From the NCBI RefSeq assembly GCF_000092225.1, contig NC_014158.1, forward strand, positions 372,001-436,000: a DNA stretch of 64,000 bases, read 5' to 3'. This DNA comes from Tsukamurella paurometabola DSM 20162. Its GTDB lineage: Bacteria; Actinomycetota; Actinomycetes; Mycobacteriales; Mycobacteriaceae. Position numbers and translations under genes: made by a program. The stretch's first letter is position 1; each line of letters begins with the position of its first letter. Shown in pieces: positions 1 through 7,473 of the stretch. The notes under the pieces are model-generated. The model worked only from the letters and a program-made list of their open reading frames with translations. It made no database searches and was not told the DNA's origin.

Positions 1-1244
1 CGGGCGCTGCGCACGATCGCCCTCGCAAGGGGGTGCTCGCTGTCCGCCTCGGCCGCCGCGGCCAGCGCGAGCACCTCGCCGCCGCCCACGATCTCGGTCA
101 CGACGGGCTCGCCGCGGGTGAGCGTGCCGGTCTTATCGAAGAGCACGGTGTCCACGGTGCGCATGGTCTCCAGCGCCATCCGGTCCTTGACCAGCACGCC
201 TGCCTTCGCGGCGCGTTCGGTGGCGATCGAGACCACGAGCGGGATCGCCAGGCCGAGGGCGTGCGGGCATGCGATCACCAGCACGGTGATGGTGCGGATC
301 ACGGCCTGATCGGGCTCGCCGAGCACCGTCCAGACCGCGGCGGTGAGCGCGCCGGCCCCCAGGGCGTACCAGAACAGCCAGCCCGCGGCCCGATCGGCGA
401 GTGCCTGTGCCCGCGATGTGGAGTTCTGCGCCTGTTCCACCAGCCGGCCGATTCCCGCGAGCGCGGTGTCGTCGCCGGTGGCGGTGACCCGCACGCGCAG
501 ACCGGAATCGGTGGCGACGGTACCCGCGGTCACGGTCTCGCCCACGGTCCGCTCCACGGTCTGCGATTCGCCGGTGATCATCGATTCGTCCATGGCGGCG
601 CGGCCCTCGACCACCGCGCCGTCCGCGGGCACGCTGCCGCCGGGGCGGACCACGACCACATCGCCCACGCGCAGCTCCGACGGTGCCACGATGACGACCG
701 CACCGTCCTCGATGCGTTCGGCCTCCTCGGGCAGTAGCGCGGCGAGCGAGTCCAGCGCGGAGGTGGTTCGGGCCAGTGAGCGCATCTCGATCCAGTGGCC
801 CAACAGCATGATCACGATGAGCAGTGCCAGCTCCCACCAGAAGTCGAGCTGGTGGTGCAGCAGGCCCAGGCTGGCGCCCCAGGAGGCGACGAAAGCCACG
901 GTGATAGCCAGCCCGATCAGCAGCATCATTCCGGGCCGGCGGGCCTTGATCTCGGAGACTGCACCGGTGAGGAACGGGCGTCCACCCCAGACGTACATCA
1001 CTGTGCCGAGGATCGGGGAGACCCACGCCAGGCCCGGAACGGCCGGTAGGGAGTACCCGGCGATCATCGCGAACATGTCCGAGAGCGCCACCACCGGAAC
1101 GGCCAGCATCAGCATGATCCAGAACAGCCGCCGGAACTGGGCCACATGATCGCCGTGGCCGCCGTGGCCGCCGCCGTGATCGGTCGCCGTGTGATCCAGG
1201 GCTGTGTGATCCATCGACGCGTGGTTCATCCCGCTGTGGTTCAT
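1..1244 (-). CDS. copB: CopB-type copper-translocating P-type ATPase (5' part; gene runs off window)
   Basis: This is the N-terminal part, about 414 residues, of a heavy-metal P1B-ATPase that would pump copper ions across the cytoplasmic membrane using ATP. The ATG at 1244 opens a His/Met-rich N-terminus (MNHSGMNH..., then GGGHGGHGDH) that resembles metal-binding tails. Membrane segments follow, then the intramembrane motif ACPHALGLAIP near residue 323, and the phosphorylation motif DKTGTLT at about 118-138. CPH rather than CPC is typical of CopB-type pumps. The nucleotide-binding domain lies beyond the window start. A CsoR/RicR-like operator sits just upstream, so copper-induced expression is likely. 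Metal specificity is inferred. Confidence 0.9.
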   Translation of the reverse strand, partial: MNHSGMNHASMDHTALDHTATDHGGGHGGHGDHVAQFRRLFWIMLMLAVPVVALSDMFAMIAGYSLPAVPGLAWVSPILGTVMYVWGGRPFLTGAVSEIKARRPGMMLLIGLAITVAFVASWGASLGLLHHQLDFWWELALLIVIMLLGHWIEMRSLARTTSALDSLAALLPEEAERIEDGAVVIVAPSELRVGDVVVVRPGGSVPADGAVVEGRAAMDESMITGESQTVERTVGETVTAGTVATDSGLRVRVTATGDDTALAGIGRLVEQAQNSTSRAQALADRAAGWLFWYALGAGALTAAVWTVLGEPDQAVIRTITVLVIACPHALGLAIPLVVSIATERAAKAGVLVKDRMALETMRTVDTVLFDKTGTLTRGEPVVTEIVGGGEVLALAAAAEADSEHPLARAIVRSA

Positions 1245-1256
1245 GCGATCGAAGAT

Positions 1257-1273
1257 ATACCCCCTAGGGGTAT
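1257..1273. promoter_or_regulatory. CsoR/RicR-like copper operator
   Basis: An inverted repeat, ATACCC-N5-GGGTAT, lies 13 bp upstream of the copper ATPase start codon. The arms match the TACCC-N5-GGGTA pattern known for actinobacterial CsoR/RicR copper sensors. Placement between the ATPase start and the end of aspA points to control of the ATPase. The sensor gene is not in this window. Confidence 0.75.
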
Positions 1274-1283
1274 GTGACAAGGG

Positions 1284-2729
<1,446 letters not shown>

Positions 2730-2802
2730 GATTGTCCCGTGCCCGCGCGAGGATGCCAGTGTCTTGCGGGATATGGTTCGGAGGCAGACCGATTCGCCGC
2801 GA

Positions 2803-3081
2803 TTAAGCGGTTTGCAGTGGGACGCCCGAGGTGGCGAACACATCGACCACCTCGGCGTAGAGCTTCGGGCCCAGCGCGGTGCGCACATCGTCGGCGTGCG
2901 TGATCCGGAAGTCGAAGGGCTCGTCCTCCGGTGTGCCGAAGCCGCCGCGCAGGCAGTCGACGAGTGCGTCCAGGTTGCCGCCGAAGTAGCCGCCCGGGCC
3001 GTTCACGGCACGGCCGAGCTCGGCGTAGAAGCTGTCGCGGTCCACCACGCGGCGGCCGTCCACGGTGTACGTCGTGGTCAT
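2803..3081 (-). CDS. Barstar-family ribonuclease inhibitor
   Basis: A 92-residue barstar-like protein, expected to bind and block the active site of its cognate guanyl-specific ribonuclease in the cytoplasm. The segment YFGGNLDALVDCLRGG aligns with the barstar helix YYGENLDALWDCLTG, which carries the residues that plug the barnase active site. The ATG lies one base after the stop codon of the ribonuclease gene (TGA-G-ATG), so translation is probably coupled and the inhibitor is made whenever the toxin is. Length matches the barstar family (about 90). Confidence 0.9.
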   Translation of the reverse strand: MTTTYTVDGRRVVDRDSFYAELGRAVNGPGGYFGGNLDALVDCLRGGFGTPEDEPFDFRITHADDVRTALGPKLYAEVVDVFATSGVPLQTA

Positions 3082-3082
3082 C

Positions 3083-3469
3083 TCAGGCTCCCGTCAGGGT
3101 GCAGAACGACGAGTAGTGGTCGCCGGTGTAGTAGTAGACCGGCGGCGAGGTGAGCGGGGTGCCGCCGGTCACGATCCGCCGGGCGCCGCGGGTCGATGAG
3201 CCGGGCGTGGGCACCGTGTACTCGTGGTAGTAGCCCGACGCCTTCGCCGGCAGGATTCCCTCGCGGTTCTGGAAGACCACGCCGTCGTTCTTCGGATACG
3301 GGAAGGGGCCGCCCTGATGGATGAGGTTCACGGTGTCGGTCGCCTCGGGCGGCAGCGAGGAGAGCGCGCACGAGGGGAGGGCGGCGGAGGCGGACGGGAG
3401 GCTGGTGACGGCGGTGCTCAGGCCGAAAGCGACCAGGAGCGCCCCCGCGGTGCGGGTTGCGGTACGCAT
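3083..3469 (-). CDS. Secreted guanyl-specific ribonuclease (RNase Sa-like, N1/T1 family)
   Basis: A 128-residue exported RNase that should cleave RNA after guanosine. Residues 1-29 form a signal peptide (hydrophobic core ALLVAFGLSTAVTSL, cleavage near ASA-A). The mature part is strikingly close to Streptomyces RNase Sa: LPPEATDTVNLI, GPFPY, DGVVFQNRE, YYHEYTVPTPG, ARRIVTGG and YYTGDHYSSF. The catalytic Glu (YYHEY), Arg (ARRI) and His (GDHY) are all present, and so are two cysteines able to form the family disulfide. The barstar gene follows directly, forming a toxin-inhibitor pair. No secretion-specific partner gene is adjacent. Confidence 0.93.
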   Translation of the reverse strand: MRTATRTAGALLVAFGLSTAVTSLPSASAALPSCALSSLPPEATDTVNLIHQGGPFPYPKNDGVVFQNREGILPAKASGYYHEYTVPTPGSSTRGARRIVTGGTPLTSPPVYYYTGDHYSSFCTLTGA

Positions 3470-3521
3470 GCACCGAAAGTTAGCGGACGCAGGTAATCGT
3501 CGTGTGGCGATCGGATGAACG

Positions 3522-4223
3522 CTATTCGCGTGGCCGGTACGAGCCCAGGCCCAAAGCGACCACAGTGAGCTGTCGCTTGGTGCGGTCGATCAACTCGTTC
3601 TCGTCGCGGGTGTTGCGCGGATCGATCCGCACCAACTCCGCGACGAAGCCCAAGATGATCGTCACGTAGAGATCGGCGATCATGTCCAGGTCTTCGACAC
3701 TCCAGTCGGCCAGGGCGGGGATCCGGGACAGGTCGTGGGTGAGGTCCTTGGCGAACAGGCGCAGCTCGACATCGATCGCGCGCTGCAGCTCGGGCGAGCC
3801 GCCGTAGCGCTCCCGCACGAGGAACTGGAACTCCGCGTCGTTGGCGCGCGCTTGCTTGGCGACCACGCGCACGGCTTCCTCGCCGCTCGGCCGACCGTCG
3901 CGACGACCTTCGCGCAGCATCCTGCGCAGCACCCGCATCGCATCCTCGACCAGGGTGACCCCGAGATCGTCCATGGACGCGAAGTGCCGGTAGAAGGCCG
4001 TAGGGACGACGCCGGCGGCCTTGGCCACCTCACGCAGCGACAGGCTGGCGAACGCGCGTTCGCCCGCGAGTGCCAGCGCCTCGTCCAGGAGGGCCTGCCG
4101 GGTGCGCTCCTTGGCCTCGGCTCGCGTCGGACCCGGGGTGTGCCGTTCGACGGCACGGGTAGACGGACGGGGCATGGGTTTCAGTGTATCCGTGTGCGCC
4201 GAAACCGCTGTGGCGGAGGTCAC
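3522..4223 (-). CDS. TetR-family regulator, divergent from the desaturase operon
   Basis: A 233-residue one-component regulator. The N-terminal HTH (about residues 38-80) contains TRQALLDEALALAGERAFASLSLREVAKAAGVVPTAFYRHF, written here in part: SLREVAKAAGV and TAFYRHF are the diagnostic segments. The rest is an alpha-helical ligand domain. The GTG at 4223 is chosen because AGGAG (4231-4235) sits seven bases upstream; a later ATG at 4175 lacks a ribosome site. It is divergent from the ferredoxin reductase/desaturase pair, and a perfect palindrome lies between them, so it probably represses that operon and itself in response to an acyl-CoA or fatty acid. The ligand is inferred. Confidence 0.88.
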   Translation of the reverse strand: MTSATAVSAHTDTLKPMPRPSTRAVERHTPGPTRAEAKERTRQALLDEALALAGERAFASLSLREVAKAAGVVPTAFYRHFASMDDLGVTLVEDAMRVLRRMLREGRRDGRPSGEEAVRVVAKQARANDAEFQFLVRERYGGSPELQRAIDVELRLFAKDLTHDLSRIPALADWSVEDLDMIADLYVTIILGFVAELVRIDPRNTRDENELIDRTKRQLTVVALGLGSYRPRE

Positions 4224-4260
4224 CGATCATCTCCTTGACGCGATGTGCCCAACTTGGTGG

Positions 4261-4273
4261 ACACTGTCAGTGT
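4261..4273. promoter_or_regulatory. Perfect palindrome ACACTG-T-CAGTGT, probable TetR operator
   Basis: A 13-bp palindrome (6-bp arms, 1-bp centre) lies in the 81-bp divergent region between the TetR gene (start 4223) and the reductase gene (start 4305). Position and symmetry fit a TetR operator that covers one or both promoters. Confidence 0.65.
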
Positions 4274-4304
4274 ACAAGCGTGCACTGAACGGAGAAACAC
4301 AGCC

Positions 4305-5357
4305 ATGAGCCGCTTCACTCGAATCGCCGGAAACGTCATCGAGGCCGTGCTGACCCCGCACGCCGTGGATCGCTATCTCGAGCTGGTGGACCCGATGGTC
4401 ACCTGGACCGAGATCCGCGGCCGGGTCACCGCCGTCAGCCGCCGCACCGACCGGTCCGTCACGTTCACTGTGACCCCCACTCGTCAGTTCACCGGCTTCG
4501 AGGCCGGGCAGTTCATCCAGGTCAGCGTCGTTATCGACGGTGTCCGGCAGACCCGCTGCTTCTCGCCGGCCGGTTCCGCACTGTGGCCCGGCGATCTGGA
4601 GTTCACCGTGACCGCCGACGCCGGCGGCCAGGTCAGTACGCACCTGCGGGACAATCTGCGGGTGGGCGACGTGCTCGGCCTCTCTCCCGCTGCCGGTAGC
4701 TTCACCCTGCCCGGCGCACCGGGGGACCGTCCGGGCCGGATCCGCCTCATCAGTGGTGGCAGTGGCATTACACCCGTGCTCTCGATCTTGCGCACGCTCG
4801 TGGACGAGGGATACACCGGCAGCGTCGATCTCCTGCATTTCTGCCGGGACAGTGCCGATAACCCCTACCGCGCCGAGCTGGACCTTCTCGCCCGGCGCTC
4901 GGGCGTGTCCGTGACCTACGTGTACACCCGTGCCGGCGGACGCCACCTGGGTGCCGAGCACCTGCCCGACTTCGGCGACGTGGGCTTCGCCTGCGGCCCC
5001 GCTGCGCTGCTGGAGACCGCGAAGGCGCTCTACGCCGAGGCCGGCGTGGAATTGCGCGTCGAGGAGTTCGCCCCGCCGGCGGCGGCCGCACCGTCGGGCG
5101 ACGCGACCGGAACCCTCCGATTCACCGAGGCCGGCACCGAGGTGGACAACGACGGCCGCAGCATCCTCGACCAGGCCGAGTCCTCCGGCCTGTTCCCCGA
5201 GAGCGGCTGCCGCATGGGCATCTGCTTCTCCTGCACGGCGGTCCGCACATCGGGCTGCACCACCAACATCCTCACGGGCGAGACCGATTCCGAACCCGAC
5301 CAGCACATTCAGCTCTGCATCAGCGCGCCCGTCGGCGACGTCGAGATCGCGCTCTAA
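4305..5357 (+). CDS. Ferredoxin reductase-type oxidoreductase, partner of the desaturase (Rv3230c-like)
   Basis: A 350-residue electron-transfer protein: an FAD-binding domain (about residues 40-140, with RQTRCFSPAGS), an NAD(P)H-binding domain (SGGSGITPVLSILRTL) and a C-terminal plant-type [2Fe-2S] ferredoxin domain (ESGCRMGICFSCTAV and the final Cys in QLCIS). It would pass electrons from NAD(P)H to the diiron desaturase encoded next. The ATG at 4305 has GGAG ten bases upstream; the upstream extension of the frame crosses the palindrome and is unlikely to be coding. Order and pairing match M. tuberculosis Rv3230c-desA3. Confidence 0.92.
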   Translation: MSRFTRIAGNVIEAVLTPHAVDRYLELVDPMVTWTEIRGRVTAVSRRTDRSVTFTVTPTRQFTGFEAGQFIQVSVVIDGVRQTRCFSPAGSALWPGDLEFTVTADAGGQVSTHLRDNLRVGDVLGLSPAAGSFTLPGAPGDRPGRIRLISGGSGITPVLSILRTLVDEGYTGSVDLLHFCRDSADNPYRAELDLLARRSGVSVTYVYTRAGGRHLGAEHLPDFGDVGFACGPAALLETAKALYAEAGVELRVEEFAPPAAAAPSGDATGTLRFTEAGTEVDNDGRSILDQAESSGLFPESGCRMGICFSCTAVRTSGCTTNILTGETDSEPDQHIQLCISAPVGDVEIAL

Positions 5358-5384
5358 CCCCACCATGATCGGAAGGGACATCTC

Positions 5385-6557
5385 ATGACCGAGCACATCA
5401 CCCTCACCGCGGACCAAGTCGAGGCCATCGGCGAACGGTTCGACGCCATCCGCGCCCGCATCCTGGCCGACCTGGGCGAAAAGGACCGCGAATACATCTA
5501 TTCCATCGTCCGTGCCCAGCGCGGCTTCGAGATCGCCGGCCGCGCCATGATGTACCTCCCCCCGCTGTGGCCGCTGGCGGTCGGATCGCTGGGAGTGTCG
5601 AAGATCCTCGACAACATGGAGATCGGCCACAACGTAATGCACGGCCAGTACGACTGGATGCGTGAGCCGGGCCTGAACTCCCGCGAGTTCGAATGGGACA
5701 CAGTATGTCCCGCAGACCAGTGGAAGCACAGCCACAACTACCTGCACCACACCTTCACCAACGTGCTCGATATGGACCGTGACATCGGCTACGGCATCCT
5801 GCGCATGGCGCCCGAGCAGAAGTGGCACCCCTACTACCTCGGCAACCTCGCCTACGCGAGCGCGCTCATGGTGCTCTTCCAGTGGGGCGTGATGCTGCAC
5901 GATCTCGAGGCCGAGCGGTTGATCAAGGGCGAGCGCAGGTGGTCCGATATCAAGGACCTGGTGCGCGGTATGCGCAAGAAGGCCGGCCGCCAGGTGCTCA
6001 AGGACTACGTGCTGTTCCCGCTCCTGACCGGCCCGCTGTTCCCGCTCACCTTCGCGGGCAACCTGTCCGCCAACCTGATCCGCAACCTGTGGACCTACTC
6101 GATCATCTTCTGCGGACACTTCCCGTCGGGCGTGCAGACCTTCACCAAGGAGGAGACCGCCAACGAGACCAAGGGCGAGTGGTACGTGCGGCAGATGCTG
6201 GGCTCGGCCAACATCGACGGCGGCCGCCTCTTCCACATCATGAGCGGGAACCTCAGCTTCCAGATCGAGCACCACCTGTTCCCCGATATCCCCGCCAACC
6301 GGTACCCGGAGATCGCCGCCGAGGTCCGCGCCACGTGCGAGGAGTTCGGTCTGCCCTACAACACCGGGTCGTTGCGGAACCAGCTCACCTCGACGTGGAA
6401 GAAGATCGCGAAGCTGTCGCTGCCCAACAGCTGGACCAAGCAGGAGCCCGACCTCGCTGTCACCATCGAGCGGGTCAAGGCCGAGGACGCCGCGAAGAAG
6501 GCTCTCGCGCAAGCGGGCTGGCAGCGCGGCGCCGCGCGTGAGATGGTGACTGCCTAG
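5385..6557 (+). CDS. desA3: Membrane acyl-CoA fatty acid desaturase (DesA3-like)
   Basis: A 390-residue membrane diiron desaturase expected to introduce a cis double bond into stearoyl/palmitoyl-CoA, as known for mycobacterial DesA3. The three histidine boxes are present: HNVMH, HSHNYLHH and QIEHH. Hydrophobic segments lie between boxes one and two and before box three. It begins 27 bp after the reductase gene with GGAAGGGA upstream of the ATG, so the two form an operon. Regulation by the divergent TetR is likely. The exact chain length and bond position cannot be read from sequence. Confidence 0.93.
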   Translation: MTEHITLTADQVEAIGERFDAIRARILADLGEKDREYIYSIVRAQRGFEIAGRAMMYLPPLWPLAVGSLGVSKILDNMEIGHNVMHGQYDWMREPGLNSREFEWDTVCPADQWKHSHNYLHHTFTNVLDMDRDIGYGILRMAPEQKWHPYYLGNLAYASALMVLFQWGVMLHDLEAERLIKGERRWSDIKDLVRGMRKKAGRQVLKDYVLFPLLTGPLFPLTFAGNLSANLIRNLWTYSIIFCGHFPSGVQTFTKEETANETKGEWYVRQMLGSANIDGGRLFHIMSGNLSFQIEHHLFPDIPANRYPEIAAEVRATCEEFGLPYNTGSLRNQLTSTWKKIAKLSLPNSWTKQEPDLAVTIERVKAEDAAKKALAQAGWQRGAAREMVTA

Positions 6558-6582
6558 GACATCGACGACGGGGTGGTGGATC

Positions 6583-6810
6583 GTGGGCAAGCTGGAGCGA
6601 CGTAAGGACCTGGCTCAGGAGGCCGTCGAATCGACGGCCATCCGAGTGGGCCGGATCGCCACGATCATCACCACCGCCGTCGCCGACGTCGCCCGCGAGA
6701 TCGGCGACGCGGTGAGCGACGGCCTCGAGATGCGGAACGCGGCCAAGCGTGCCGCCGCCGACGAGGCCCGTACTGCGCACCGGACCGCGACCCGCGACGA
6801 CGAGGCCTAA
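6583..6810 (+). CDS. Small alpha-helical protein, unknown function
   Basis: A 75-residue protein starting at GTG, 25 bp after the desaturase. It is rich in Ala, Arg, Glu and Asp, with a mildly hydrophobic middle (VGRIATIITTAVADVA) that could be an amphipathic helix. No family was recognised. The reading frame is intact with actinobacterial codon bias. Spacing suggests it could be the last gene of the desaturase operon. Confidence 0.55.
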   Translation: MGKLERRKDLAQEAVESTAIRVGRIATIITTAVADVAREIGDAVSDGLEMRNAAKRAAADEARTAHRTATRDDEA

Positions 6811-6909
6811 GCCGCGCGGATGAAGCCACCGTGAAGAGAACGGTGGCAGCGACGCTCCCGGCGTGAGAAGGTTGCAATCCAACAATCTTTTCCGGGAGAG
6901 GTGTCCGTC

Positions 6910-7404
6910 GTGAGCGCGATAGAGCAGGGCAAGGCCGTCGTCAAGAAGATCAGCCAGGTGATCAACGGGCTGACACAGGCGCGGGGCGCGGCCGGTCGCG
7001 CCGCGGATGAGAAGTCCCAGATCACCTCCGATGTCAGTGATGTGAAGTCCGCCGGCAAAGAGGTCACCGAGGGCGTGTCCAATCTGAAGTCGGCGGGATC
7101 GAAGCTCGATTCCGACGTCAAATCCACCGCGGCCAACGTTTCCGCCGATATCGCCGCCGTCAAGGGCGTCAAGACCAAGCCCGCCGCGAAATCCGATGCG
7201 AAGCCCGCGGCCAAGACCGATGGCGCGCCCGCGGCCAAGACCGATGGCGCGCCCGCGGCCAAGTCCGATGGCGCGCCCGCGGCGAAGGCCGAAGCGAAGC
7301 CCGCAGCCAAGGCGGATGCCAAGCCCGCCGCGAAGGCCGAGACGCCCAAGGCCGCCGCACCGAAGCCGGCACCGTCGGCGCCGAAGACCGATCCCAAGGC
7401 CTGA
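6910..7404 (+). CDS. Histone-H1-like Lys/Ala/Pro-rich protein with 8-residue repeats
   Basis: A 164-residue protein. Residues 1-85 look helical, with repeated KSAG segments. Residues 91-146 consist of seven tandem 8-residue units beginning PAAK (PAAKSDAK, PAAKTDGA and similar), followed by a Pro/Ala/Lys tail. Such tails resemble eukaryotic H1 and bacterial H1-like DNA-binding proteins, but a cell-wall or membrane-associated role is equally possible. GTG 6910 is preferred over GTG 6901 because the purine-rich GGGAGAGG ends too close to 6901. Function unknown. Confidence 0.7.
   Translation: MSAIEQGKAVVKKISQVINGLTQARGAAGRAADEKSQITSDVSDVKSAGKEVTEGVSNLKSAGSKLDSDVKSTAANVSADIAAVKGVKTKPAAKSDAKPAAKTDGAPAAKTDGAPAAKSDGAPAAKAEAKPAAKADAKPAAKAETPKAAAPKPAPSAPKTDPKA
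7180..7347 (+). repeat. Seven 24-bp tandem coding repeats (PAAK units)
   Basis: Seven in-frame units each encode eight residues starting PAAK. Units two to four are nearly identical at DNA level (gcccgcggccaagaccgatg), so copy number could vary between strains. Confidence 0.8.
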
Positions 7405-7428
7405 CACCGGTTCGCCGGTCCCGAGCAC

Positions 7429-7466
7429 AGCGGAGCCCCGCAGGAATTCTCCTGCGGGGCTCCGCT
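7429..7466. terminator. Bidirectional terminator hairpin
   Basis: A perfect 17-bp stem (left arm 7429-7445, right arm 7450-7466, loop ATTC) sits between the convergent H1-like gene (ends 7404) and mmpL3 (ends 7474). The stem is GC-rich with no long U-tract, as is common in actinobacteria. Confidence 0.85.
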
Positions 7467-7473
7467 CTCGTCG

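Noticed and set aside
4227-6590. Very long antisense open frame opposite the reductase/desaturase genes
   Set aside because: A shadow of two well-recognised genes; its translation is a low-complexity product of high-GC codon bias.
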